The notes under the pieces are model-generated. The model did not search any database and had not been told where the DNA came from. It saw only the letters and a program-made list of their open reading frames with translations. The position numbers were made by a program, and so were the translations under genes. From Paenibacillus sambharensis (GTDB taxonomy: Bacteria > Bacillota > Bacilli > Paenibacillales > Paenibacillaceae), in assembly GCF_003233845.1 (NCBI RefSeq), contig NZ_QKRB01000040.1, forward strand, positions 1 through 35,398: 35,398 bases of DNA. The letters run 5' to 3'. Shown here in pieces: positions 15,636 to 23,058 of this stretch (within the stretch, counting starts at the first letter, position 1; every line of letters begins with the position of its first letter).

Positions 15636-16541
15636 TTGAGTGAGATCTATCATCCCGGTGAATTAGCTGTCCAACGACTGGCGGGCGAAGAACTTCTGGC
15701 GGAGCGGAACGGTGCGAGTATCAAGCAGGTAATGTCAAGAGGGGCGTCGGCCTTTCTACAGAGCCAAACCATTGTCATCGTTTCGGCAGTCAGAGAAGAC
15801 GGACAGGTTTGGTGCTCCTATCTAACGGGTGAACCGGGATTCATCAAGGTCACATCCGAAACAGAATTGCGGATTGCCTCGAGCTTCCCTAGGAGTGATC
15901 CCGTCATCTGGAGCCTGCAGTCGAACCCTGCGATCGGCCTGCTGTTTATTGACTTCAACCGAAGAATCAGACTGAGAATCAACGGAAGAGCAAGCATCCA
16001 GCATGGCGGGGAGCTTCTGGTCCATACGGAGCAGGTATACGGCAACTGCCCCAAGTATATACAGAAGCGGTCGCTGCAGGGGGCTGGGCCATTTCACCGT
16101 TCGGAGAAGCATGCATACCGCAGTTCCAAGCTAAGTCCGCAGCAGCAGGAATGGATACGCCAGGCGGATACCTTCTTCATTGGCAGCAGGGACCGGGAGG
16201 GGAATATGGATGCCTCGCACCGGGGCGGGCCTTCGGGATTTGTGCAAATTACAGACAGCAGCACCCTGCGGTTTCCGGATTACTTCGGGAATTCCATGTT
16301 TAATACGCTGGGCAATATCCACGTTAACCCCAATACCGGGCTGTTATTTATGGACTTTGCAGCAGGGCATTCACTGCAGCTAAGCGGGCAGTCTTACATT
16401 ACTTGGAATGAGGAGCAGGAGGATGGGGTTTCTCTATCCCAGGGGGCGGAACGGACGGTCAGGTTTGAGATTGATAAAGTTATGTATATTGAGAATGACA
16501 CGCCGATCAGTTGGGTTAAGAGCGGTGATCTGGATAAATAA
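15636..16541 (+). CDS. pyridoxamine 5'-phosphate oxidase-like FMN-binding protein
   Basis: This 301-aa protein has two split-barrel halves of the PNPOx-like fold. The first spans about residues 35-115 (FLQSQTIVIVSAVREDGQVWCSYLTGEPGF) and the second about 180-280 (ADTFFIGSRDREGNMDASHRGGPSGFVQI, then GNSMFNTLGNIHVNPNTGLLFMDF). Such proteins bind FMN or related cofactors and act as oxidoreductases of unknown substrate; this is not the vitamin B6 enzyme itself. TTG 15636 is the preferred start because AAGGGAGGTGA (15620-15630) is a near-perfect ribosome binding site 5 bases ahead; GTG 15627 lies inside that site. A DsrE-like gene follows 14 bp later in the same unit. Confidence 0.8.
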   Translation: MSEIYHPGELAVQRLAGEELLAERNGASIKQVMSRGASAFLQSQTIVIVSAVREDGQVWCSYLTGEPGFIKVTSETELRIASSFPRSDPVIWSLQSNPAIGLLFIDFNRRIRLRINGRASIQHGGELLVHTEQVYGNCPKYIQKRSLQGAGPFHRSEKHAYRSSKLSPQQQEWIRQADTFFIGSRDREGNMDASHRGGPSGFVQITDSSTLRFPDYFGNSMFNTLGNIHVNPNTGLLFMDFAAGHSLQLSGQSYITWNEEQEDGVSLSQGAERTVRFEIDKVMYIENDTPISWVKSGDLDK

Positions 16542-16555
16542 TGGAGGTAATCGAG

Positions 16556-16924
16556 ATGACAACGGCTAATAAATTTGTGATTATCATTCAAGCGAATCAA
16601 CAGGATACAGGCAAGGCGGTTCATGGCTTGTTATACGGACAGGAGCTTCACGAAGAGGGATTTGAGGTGGAAATCCTCTTTGACGGAGCGGGCACAGAGT
16701 GGCCGGGAGTATTAGCCAAGGCGGAGCATCCATTCCATGAATTGTATAAGCAGGTGATGAAGGCGGGAATTATCAAGGGCGGCTGCCAAGCGTGTTCGAT
16801 CTTTTTCGATACCACACAAGAGCTTGGGGATGCGGGGGTGTCATTAGCCGGCAGCGACAAGCTGGGCGGGCACATACCTTTTGCACAATATGTGAAGGAC
16901 GGTTTCCTGCCCATTGTCCTGTAA
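16556..16924 (+). CDS. DsrE/DsrF-like family protein
   Basis: The 122-aa protein has the small alpha/beta DsrE-like fold: FVIIIQANQQDTGKAVHGLLYGQELHEEGFEVEILFDGAGTEW at the N-terminus and a Cys77-x2-Cys80 pair in GGCQACSIFF in the position where sulfur-relay members keep a reactive cysteine. Family members move sulfur or act in redox reactions; the role here is unknown. ATG 16556 is preferred over ATG 16541, because GGAGGT (16543-16548) is then 7 bases upstream. It is co-transcribed with the FMN-binding gene, hinting at a shared redox job. Confidence 0.8.
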   Translation: MTTANKFVIIIQANQQDTGKAVHGLLYGQELHEEGFEVEILFDGAGTEWPGVLAKAEHPFHELYKQVMKAGIIKGGCQACSIFFDTTQELGDAGVSLAGSDKLGGHIPFAQYVKDGFLPIVL

Positions 16925-16964
16925 CTGGCGGGGACCCAGGCAATAAGGGGAAGTTGATACGAAT

Positions 16965-16997
16965 GAAGCCGCGGCATCGTCTATGCCTCGGCTTCTT
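16965..16997. terminator. bidirectional terminator between convergent genes
   Basis: GAAGCCG-C-GGCAT (16965-16977) pairs with ATGCC-T-CGGCTTC (16983-16995) around a 5-base loop, one mismatch. It lies between the DsrE gene and the oppositely directed channel gene. Confidence 0.7.
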
Positions 16998-17009
16998 CCT
17001 GCTCAGCTG

Positions 17010-18005
17010 CTACTTGTCGGCAGGCCACTTGCTGGCGTTCGCCTGGATCAAGGACAACAGACGTCTCCGCCGTTCTTCGAGCTTTCCAAGCGCTTCATCA
17101 AATTCGTGATCAGAGCTCGTGGGAATGCCCATCTGGCGAAGCTTGTCTAACGAGGGAGCCGGGGGCATATCGGTAATGGAGCCGGGGTATACAGATTGGA
17201 CGGTATTTAAATAGCTTTCTACGCTGGAACGCGCCTCCTTCATCAGCAGACGGTCAGGTTGGAATTCCACCGGAACGCCGTGCTCGAGGATGGTAAGAGC
17301 CTCATCCAGTAAAACCACTGCTACTGCTGCGGAATGCTGAACGCTGGCACTGTGGTAATAATGAAGGATCGGATAAGCGTGATGCTGGGCGGTCAGCTTG
17401 CCCAAATCCGATGTACAGGTAAGGAGCAGCCAGTTCATGCTGGTTAAATCTTTACCGTTCCACACCGACTGCACGATTTCACTCCCGCTGCTGCCTACAC
17501 CCGTTATGCTTTGAGCAAAGCTGCGTTTCTGGGTGATGGCGCTTAATACGGAAATCAGGTACGAGACCGCAAGCGTAACGGACAGCATCCCGGTCGCCGT
17601 TGCGATAATGGTCGTTATCTTCCAATAGCCGGTATTCGCAACAATATCACCGACTCCCAGTGTGAAGAATACATAACCCGCAAAATAGATGCGGTCAGCC
17701 CAGGTGGCTGCTGTCTTCGTTTGCGTGTCGGTAAGGGCATAATAGTCGCTGCTGAAAACAAGTGTCCATCCGCTCCAGAATAACAGGATCCATGTAATGG
17801 CAGTTAAGGAAAGCAGCAGGGGGCCCGTCAGGGATAGCGTTCTTGAGTTATCGCCGCTCAGCCTGCGTGTGCATGCCCAGGTTATTTTAGAGAGACGGCT
17901 GGTTATTGGCCCAGCACCGCCTTCTACCCACAGGGTTGTCCATACAAAATCCACTATGCCGGCAATGAGGAGCAGAATGCCTGCAATAAGGTACAATTCA
18001 TTCAC
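17010..18005 (-). CDS. potassium channel family protein (two-TM pore, Ion_trans_2)
   Basis: The 331-aa membrane protein has hydrophobic segments at about residues 4-24, 60-85, 104-122 (pore helix) and 128-155, then a cytoplasmic tail of about 175 residues. The pore region reads YFAGYVFFTLGVGD, with TLGVGD (115-120) where potassium channels have TVGYGD; the GxGD end is kept but Tyr is replaced by Val. The tail is not an obvious RCK/TrkA domain. The start is GTG 18005, with AGGAGG 10 bases upstream; no ATG is better placed. It is a single gene convergent with the DsrE pair. Ion selectivity is not proven by this filter. Confidence 0.75.
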   Translation of the reverse strand: MNELYLIAGILLLIAGIVDFVWTTLWVEGGAGPITSRLSKITWACTRRLSGDNSRTLSLTGPLLLSLTAITWILLFWSGWTLVFSSDYYALTDTQTKTAATWADRIYFAGYVFFTLGVGDIVANTGYWKITTIIATATGMLSVTLAVSYLISVLSAITQKRSFAQSITGVGSSGSEIVQSVWNGKDLTSMNWLLLTCTSDLGKLTAQHHAYPILHYYHSASVQHSAAVAVVLLDEALTILEHGVPVEFQPDRLLMKEARSSVESYLNTVQSVYPGSITDMPPAPSLDKLRQMGIPTSSDHEFDEALGKLEERRRRLLSLIQANASKWPADK

Positions 18006-18361
18006 TAGTCCGTTTCCTCCTAACTGTCAAGCTTGCTGTAATGAAAGCTTCCGTTTATTTCGCTGATTCAGCATGAGCCTTGTAACTCTGTTACCCGAAA
18101 GGGAAGCTGTTCAGACAACCGGATATTATAAGGCCCAGCAAATCGGCGGATTCTTTCCGGAAATAGCCGTCCTGTGTAGAGTGGGGTGCGCCTGCGATGG
18201 GAGCATCATCTGGCATCGGAGCCGCTTGAGTACGCTCACTGTGGAGATTATTATCACACCCGTCGGCGCATTATTTTAATTATCCGGGTTGAAGTCATGG
18301 AGAAAGTACTCAGAACGTCCATACTTTATGCACTTGATTTTTTTTGTTCAAATAAAGTTGA
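18006..18361. other. gene-free interval upstream of the aldolase
   Basis: No gene with a convincing start, ribosome binding site or recognisable product was found on either strand. The right part becomes AT-rich toward the aldolase promoter. The interval separates divergent genes, so it should hold the channel gene's promoter, but I see no clear one. Confidence 0.5.
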
Positions 18362-18395
18362 TTTACTGGACTCATAGTAAATGTGTATAATACAC
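18362..18395 (+). promoter_or_regulatory. aldolase promoter with palindrome on the -10
   Basis: TTTACT (18362-18367) and TATAAT (18386-18391) are 18 bp apart. The -10 lies inside the perfect palindrome GTGTAT-A-ATACAC (18383-18395), which could be an operator. The ribosome binding site GAGGGAGGA follows just before the ATG at 18430. Confidence 0.55.
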
Positions 18396-18429
18396 TTGGA
18401 TAGGTAATCACATTGAGGGAGGACTTACA

Positions 18430-19287
18430 ATGGCATTAGTTTCCATGAAAGACATGCTTAACAAAGCTCTGCAAGAAGGTTACGCTGTTGGTCAATTCAA
18501 CATCAACAACCTGGAGTGGACACAAGCGATCCTGGCTGCGGCTGAAGAAGAGAAATCACCAGTTATTCTGGGTGTTTCCGAGGGTGCGGCTCGTTATATG
18601 GGAGGCTTCACAGTTGTAACTTCGATTGTTAAATCGCTGATCGAGGAAATGAAGATCACGGTTCCTGTTGCAATCCATCTGGACCATGGTTCCAGCGTGG
18701 AGAAGTGTAAAGCAGCGATCGATGCTGGCTTCACTTCCGTTATGATTGACGCATCGCATGATCCGTTCGAACAAAACGTAAAAACGACCAGCGAAGTTGT
18801 TGCATACGCGCACGAGCGCGGTGTATCCGTTGAAGCCGAGCTTGGAGTAGTTGGCGGACAAGAGGATGATGTAATCGCTGACGGCGTTATCTATGCAGAT
18901 CCTAAGGAGTGCAAAGAGCTGGTAGAGCGCACAGGTATCGATTGCCTGGCTCCTGCTCTTGGTTCCGTTCATGGTCCTTACAAGGGTGAACCGAACCTGG
19001 GCTTCAAGGAAATGGAAGAGATCTGCCAAATGATCAAGCTGCCACTGGTTCTTCATGGCGGGACAGGCATTCCTACTGATCATATCAAGAGAGCGATTTC
19101 GCTCGGAACGGCTAAGATCAACGTTAACACCGAAAACCAAATCGCCTTCACCAAGGTTGCTCGTGAAATCCTGACTAAGGACCTCGAAGTTTACGATCCG
19201 CGTAAATTCCTGGCACCAGGCCGCGATGCAATCAAGCAAACGGTTGCCGGCAAAATGCGTGAGTTTGGTTCCTCGAACAAAGCCTAA
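18430..19287 (+). CDS. fbaA: class II fructose-1,6-bisphosphate aldolase
   Basis: FbaA (285 aa) splits fructose-1,6-bisphosphate into dihydroxyacetone phosphate and glyceraldehyde 3-phosphate in glycolysis, and runs in reverse in gluconeogenesis. The zinc-binding/catalytic block [12 protein letters not shown] places Asp85 as the general acid and His86 as a zinc ligand; [22 protein letters not shown] and VLHGGTGIP supply the other zinc and phosphate contacts. The N-terminus [27 protein letters not shown] is typical of Bacillus-type FbaA. Codon use leans to the preferred set of highly expressed genes, unlike its GC-rich neighbours. It is monocistronic, with its own promoter and a strong terminator. 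Confidence 0.97.
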   Translation: MALVSMKDMLNKALQEGYAVGQFNINNLEWTQAILAAAEEEKSPVILGVSEGAARYMGGFTVVTSIVKSLIEEMKITVPVAIHLDHGSSVEKCKAAIDAGFTSVMIDASHDPFEQNVKTTSEVVAYAHERGVSVEAELGVVGGQEDDVIADGVIYADPKECKELVERTGIDCLAPALGSVHGPYKGEPNLGFKEMEEICQMIKLPLVLHGGTGIPTDHIKRAISLGTAKINVNTENQIAFTKVAREILTKDLEVYDPRKFLAPGRDAIKQTVAGKMREFGSSNKA

Positions 19288-19312
19288 TCGCATAGCTGAA
19301 CACATATCGAAG

Positions 19313-19342
19313 AAGGATTGGACAAACTGTCCAATCCTTTTT
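19313..19342 (+). terminator. intrinsic terminator after fbaA
   Basis: AGGATTGGACA (19314-19324) pairs perfectly with TGTCCAATCCT (19328-19338) around a 3-base loop, followed by five T. Confidence 0.92.
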
Positions 19343-19418
19343 GTATTTGAAAGCCTGCTCACCATGGCGTTCCCTAATATGCTCTACAAGGGAGCTTCGT
19401 GCTGCCTTAAATTCCACC

Positions 19419-20627
19419 TTACTTGACTGCCTGCAGCCAGTCCTGATAAGTCTTAACGACGGGCAGGCTGGATGCCGGCTTCCACGGCAGGTATTTCACT
19501 GCATGAGACGTATTAAACAGGACAACCTCATCGTCCGGGCGAATCCAGCTTTGATCCAGGAGCCGGGTTAGACCGGCCAGCGTCGCAGCCCCTTCTGGCG
19601 AAGCGGATATTCCAAGCCTGCCATAGGCAGCCCCGGCCTGCTGGATTTCTTCCCGGGTTACCGCGACTGCTGTTCCGCCCGACTCTTGCAGAATAGAGAG
19701 AATCAAATGCCCGTCAGGAGGATTCGGTACCCGCATGCCTGTAGGACTGGAGATGACATGCTTGACCTGTGGTTTGAATTCGCCGCTGCCCGCCATGGAA
19801 TCAACAAGCGGCTGGCATCCAGCCTCCTGCACGCTGACCATTCGCGGCAGATCTCCGTTAATGAAGCCCAGCTGCTTAAGCTGCTGAAAGGCATTCCACA
19901 TGCCGATTACCCCGGAGCCGCCTCCCGTAGGATAGATGATGACATCCGGCAGCTTCCAGTTCAGCTGCTCCGCCAGCTCGAGCCCCATCGTCTTCTTGCC
20001 CTCTGCTCTGCCAGGCTCCTTCAGAGTACCGACGTTATACCAGCCTTGTACCTGCTGCCCGTCTGAGATGATCTTCCCGGCGTCATGAATGAATCCATCG
20101 ACCAGACAGGTATGGGCGCCATATTGTACGCATTCTTCTACAATAAGTCCGGGACAATCCCGGGGGACAAACACATAGGCTTCCATCCCCGCATAAGCTG
20201 CATATGCTGCTAAAGCGGATGCAGCGTTGCCGTTGGAATTGACCGCTACCTTCTTAATGCCGTGTGCACGGGCAATGGAAAGCGCAGCCGAGAAGCCGCG
20301 CGATTTGAAGCTGCCTGTCGGATTCTGTTCCTCTCTCTTGACCCACAGCTTCCCGACAGGCAGCAGACGCTCGGCTTGATGCATGCGAATCAGCGGTGAC
20401 CAGCCTTCTCCAAGGGAGATAATATGGTCCTCATGCTGTACAGGCAGAAGCTCCCGGTACCTCCACATGGATGACACCCTGTGTTTAAGACTTTCCTTGG
20501 TCAGGGTTCGGCCTGCGCGCTCAAGATCATATTCGACCAGCAGGGTTCCTCCGCAGCTGCATGTGCTAGGCCCTGGCCGGAAAGATTGCCGTTGTCCGCA
20601 ACTGCGGCATACAAAGCCAAAATTCAT
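19419..20627 (-). CDS. thrC: threonine synthase, zinc-ribbon type
   Basis: This 402-aa fold-type II PLP enzyme converts O-phosphohomoserine to threonine. An N-terminal zinc ribbon has Cys7, Cys10, Cys23 and Cys25; Lys108 in QNPTGSFKSRG binds PLP, with NSNGNAASALAAYAAYAG and the phosphate loop PTGGGSG downstream. The start at 20627 (second in-frame Met) is chosen because AGGAGG lies 10 bases upstream, inside the longer frame that begins at 20648. It stands alone, without hom or thrB, so it may be a paralogue; related members act as threonine synthase-like or dehydratase-like enzymes. The symbol is by family, not proven. Confidence 0.82.
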   Translation of the reverse strand: MNFGFVCRSCGQRQSFRPGPSTCSCGGTLLVEYDLERAGRTLTKESLKHRVSSMWRYRELLPVQHEDHIISLGEGWSPLIRMHQAERLLPVGKLWVKREEQNPTGSFKSRGFSAALSIARAHGIKKVAVNSNGNAASALAAYAAYAGMEAYVFVPRDCPGLIVEECVQYGAHTCLVDGFIHDAGKIISDGQQVQGWYNVGTLKEPGRAEGKKTMGLELAEQLNWKLPDVIIYPTGGGSGVIGMWNAFQQLKQLGFINGDLPRMVSVQEAGCQPLVDSMAGSGEFKPQVKHVISSPTGMRVPNPPDGHLILSILQESGGTAVAVTREEIQQAGAAYGRLGISASPEGAATLAGLTRLLDQSWIRPDDEVVLFNTSHAVKYLPWKPASSLPVVKTYQDWLQAVK

Positions 20628-20800
20628 TACCTGAAGTCCTCCTGTCATTTCGGATGTAACATCATACAGCTTATGTTCATCTCCTCATACAGTGTGGTTA
20701 TGAGCTAGGGGTGTGAGAAATTCATCTTCTACCCAGTCAGTTTTACATCATCTGCATAGTCTGCTGTAGGTACCTTGTGTGAAAGAGAGGGATTGATTCA

Positions 20801-21211
20801 TTGCAAAGACTGATGTGCAAAGGGAAAATTCATAGAGCAACGGTGACAGAAGCGAGCCTGGACTATGTGGGCAGCATAACGATCGATTCCAAGCTGATGA
20901 AGGAAGCCAACATTCACCCTTACGAAATGGTACAGGTGACCAGCCTGCGCAACGCAACACGATGGAAAACCTATGCCATACCGGGTGGAGAAGGAACAGG
21001 TAAGATTTGTCTGAACGGGCCGCCTGCCCATCTGTTTCAGCCTGGGGACCTGGTCATTATCCTGAGTATGGGACTGTATGAAGAAGAGGAAGTCAAGCGT
21101 CTTGTGCCAAGAGTTGTATTCGTGGATGCCAATAACCGGATTACCCGGTGCGAGGATCATCCCCTATTCAACGATGAGGGAGCGGTGAACTGGCATGACT
21201 TACAGCCGTGA
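20801..21211 (+). CDS. panD: aspartate 1-decarboxylase
   Basis: PanD (136 aa) makes beta-alanine for pantothenate. It is a pyruvoyl enzyme made by self-cleavage between Gly24 and Ser25, seen here as DYVGSITID; Ser25 becomes the pyruvoyl group. The TTG start at 20801 gives this cleavage site exactly the standard numbering, and GAGAGGG (20785-20791) lies 9 bases ahead, so TTG is preferred over the ATG at 20813. MCKGKIHRATVTEASLDY, NATRWKTYAIPG and GDLVIILSMG are conserved. panB and panC are not nearby. The 3' end overlaps the next gene by 17 bases. Confidence 0.95.
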   Translation: MQRLMCKGKIHRATVTEASLDYVGSITIDSKLMKEANIHPYEMVQVTSLRNATRWKTYAIPGGEGTGKICLNGPPAHLFQPGDLVIILSMGLYEEEEVKRLVPRVVFVDANNRITRCEDHPLFNDEGAVNWHDLQP

Positions 21212-21935
21212 TAAACTGACCAAATACCGTGTTATGAGAAATGCTTCCGCTTTGGCTGCATCGCTTCCGCACACCCGCTCTCTCTCTAAGCTTCATCTGC
21301 AATCCCTTCTTAAACAATATGGGAAAGTAATCGTTAAGCCCTCCGGCGGGTATGGGGGAGCCGGCGTGATGTCCGTATCGGTGAAGGGCACGGGCTATGA
21401 AGTCCATTACGGACGCAGCAGGAAGACATTTTCCTCTTTACCGCTTCTATATTCCTATATAAAAAGCAAAACGGGAGGTCTTCGCTATATTGTACAGCGC
21501 AAGATTCCCTTGGCTAAGGTGAAAGGAAGACCCTTCGATATACGTGTCATGGTGCAGAGAACGAAAAAGTCGGGCTGGTCGGTAACAGGCAAGCTGGCGA
21601 AGATCGCAGGGCCCGGATATATTGTGACCAATGTGGCGCGCAGCAAAGGAAGGGTTGCCCCGCTTGCCGATGCCATAAGCTCCTCCAACATTACCGGAAA
21701 ATCCGTTAAGCAGCTGCAGAGCCAGATTGACCGGGTTTCCTTGAGATCTGCCAAGCAGCTGCAGAAATATTACCGGATTGATACGGTTGGACTGGATATT
21801 GGTCTGGATGCCAAGGGGAAGGCATGGATTATTGAACCGAATTTCAAACCCGATAAGTCTCTGTTCCGGAAACTGCGGGATAAGTCCATGTACAGGGCAG
21901 TTATGTCCTTCTACAACCGGCGCTACTATCGATAG
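21195..21935 (+). CDS. YheC/YheD-family (ATP-grasp-like) spore coat-associated protein
   Basis: The 246-aa protein matches the YheC/YheD family found in spore formers. KVIVKPSGGYGGAGVMSV resembles an ATP-grasp nucleotide loop, PFDIRVMVQR and the C-terminal DTVGLDIGLDAKGKAWIIEPNFKPD correspond to the ATP-grasp metal/ATP-binding core. It is shorter than full YheC or YheD proteins (about 360-450 aa), lacking much of their N-terminus, as do many short Paenibacillus-type copies. The start lies 17 bases inside panD, so translation is probably coupled. The biochemical role is unknown; the family link is to the endospore coat. Confidence 0.8.
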   Translation: MTYSRDKLTKYRVMRNASALAASLPHTRSLSKLHLQSLLKQYGKVIVKPSGGYGGAGVMSVSVKGTGYEVHYGRSRKTFSSLPLLYSYIKSKTGGLRYIVQRKIPLAKVKGRPFDIRVMVQRTKKSGWSVTGKLAKIAGPGYIVTNVARSKGRVAPLADAISSSNITGKSVKQLQSQIDRVSLRSAKQLQKYYRIDTVGLDIGLDAKGKAWIIEPNFKPDKSLFRKLRDKSMYRAVMSFYNRRYYR

Positions 21936-21962
21936 TACAACCGGCAGATGATTCTGGAGGTG

Positions 21963-21991
21963 CAGGGCTGGCGCATTCACGCTTAGCCCTG
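21963..21991. terminator. hairpin between convergent YheC-like and transporter genes
   Basis: CAGGGCT (21963-21969) pairs with AGCCCTG (21985-21991), with partial inner pairing. No T run follows on either strand, so termination is only likely from its position. Confidence 0.35.
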
Positions 21992-21999
21992 TTACCCCG

Positions 22000-22944
22000 T
22001 TAACCAGCAGTCTCGAAATCCTCCACCTTCCGCTTCCTCTTATCCGTTCCCCATCTTCTGAGGACCATCGATCGCAGCGGCTCCAGGTTAACCAGTACCG
22101 TACCCGTAATAATGGTTAGAGCTCCGATAAGCGAGACCGGGGTCAGCTTCTCCTGATAGAGGGCTGCACCTGCTGTCAGCGCGATAAGAGGTGAGACATA
22201 CAGCCAGGTAGACGGAAATACCGGGTTGGTCTTGCTGACCAGGTACATATACAGGCTGTGTCCGACGATGGAGCCAACGACGATCAGGTAGCTGACCGAA
22301 GCCAGAAACGCGGGCTGAACAACGGCTGTCCACCGAACGTCTTCGGTGCACAGGGACAGCAAGAGGAGCAGAAGTCCGCCGTGCATCATCTGGACGGAAT
22401 TGGCCGCCAGGGGAGAGGTCCTCGTCCGCTCTCTGGCCGTCTGTGCATACAGCGTACCCCCGGCATAAAAGATTTCGCCTGCGATGATGACCAGACAACC
22501 AAACAGCCACAGGCTGCTCAGGGAAACCGACAGGCTGGGCAGAATCAGCAGCAGTACGCCCAATATCCCTACTATACAGCCGGCTATAGCGGCCGGCTTC
22601 AGCTTCTGCTTCAGGATGAAGGCCTGCATCAGCATAATCATCAGGGTTCCGGTAGCAGAGAGAACCGAAGCCATCCCGGACGAGATATGCTGCTCCGCCC
22701 AGTACAGCGTGCCAAAGGTGCCGAATGTCATCCCGATGCCCACGAGCAGCAGGTCACGGCTGACCAGCAGCTTAAAGGGGATTCTCTCCTTGATCCGCAT
22801 GACGAGGAACAGGATAACTCCCGCTGTGAAGAAGCGAAGCCCGCCAGCGAAGAACGGTGCCACTCCCGCGTCAACCCCGATCTTGATCACCAGAAAGGTT
22901 GTGCCAAATATAAGACACATTACTGCATAATTTACTATAATCAT
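22000..22944 (-). CDS. EamA/DMT-family transporter
   Basis: The 314-aa integral membrane protein has about ten hydrophobic segments in two EamA repeats, with the first starting YAVMCLIFGTTFLVIKIGVDAGVAPFFAGGLRFF, the classic drug/metabolite transporter opening. The second repeat contains FPSTWLYVSPLIALTAGAALYQEKLTPVSLIGALTIITGTVLV. A basic, hydrophilic tail ends the protein. GGAGGGG lies 7 bases before the ATG. The gene is divergent from a MocR-type regulator, a pairing that usually means the regulator controls the transporter. The substrate, perhaps an amino compound, is not known. Confidence 0.92.
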   Translation of the reverse strand: MIIVNYAVMCLIFGTTFLVIKIGVDAGVAPFFAGGLRFFTAGVILFLVMRIKERIPFKLLVSRDLLLVGIGMTFGTFGTLYWAEQHISSGMASVLSATGTLMIMLMQAFILKQKLKPAAIAGCIVGILGVLLLILPSLSVSLSSLWLFGCLVIIAGEIFYAGGTLYAQTARERTRTSPLAANSVQMMHGGLLLLLLSLCTEDVRWTAVVQPAFLASVSYLIVVGSIVGHSLYMYLVSKTNPVFPSTWLYVSPLIALTAGAALYQEKLTPVSLIGALTIITGTVLVNLEPLRSMVLRRWGTDKRKRKVEDFETAG

Positions 22945-22985
22945 CTTTAATCCCCTCCGTGGAAATCATCATAACCGGAGTACGG

Positions 22986-23015
22986 CAGAACAGATGCCAA
23001 AGAACAGAACAGATG
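22986..23015. promoter_or_regulatory. direct-repeat operator candidate for the MocR regulator
   Basis: CAGAACAGATG occurs twice, at 22986-22996 and 23005-23015, 19 bp apart start to start, so on nearly the same face of the helix. It lies in the divergent gap between the transporter and regulator genes. MocR-type regulators are known to bind direct repeats in such gaps. Confidence 0.55.
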
Positions 23016-23058
23016 AGGCGTTCCTGTGATACACTGGTCGGTAGAGGAGGCGGAAGCG

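Noticed and set aside
18006-18361. Riboswitch or small RNA before fbaA
   Set aside because: No recognised riboswitch core, terminator-antiterminator pair or promoter for a separate RNA could be made out.
22258-22950. 230-aa plus-strand frame
   Set aside because: Opposite the EamA transporter; hydrophilic low-complexity product, no ribosome binding site.
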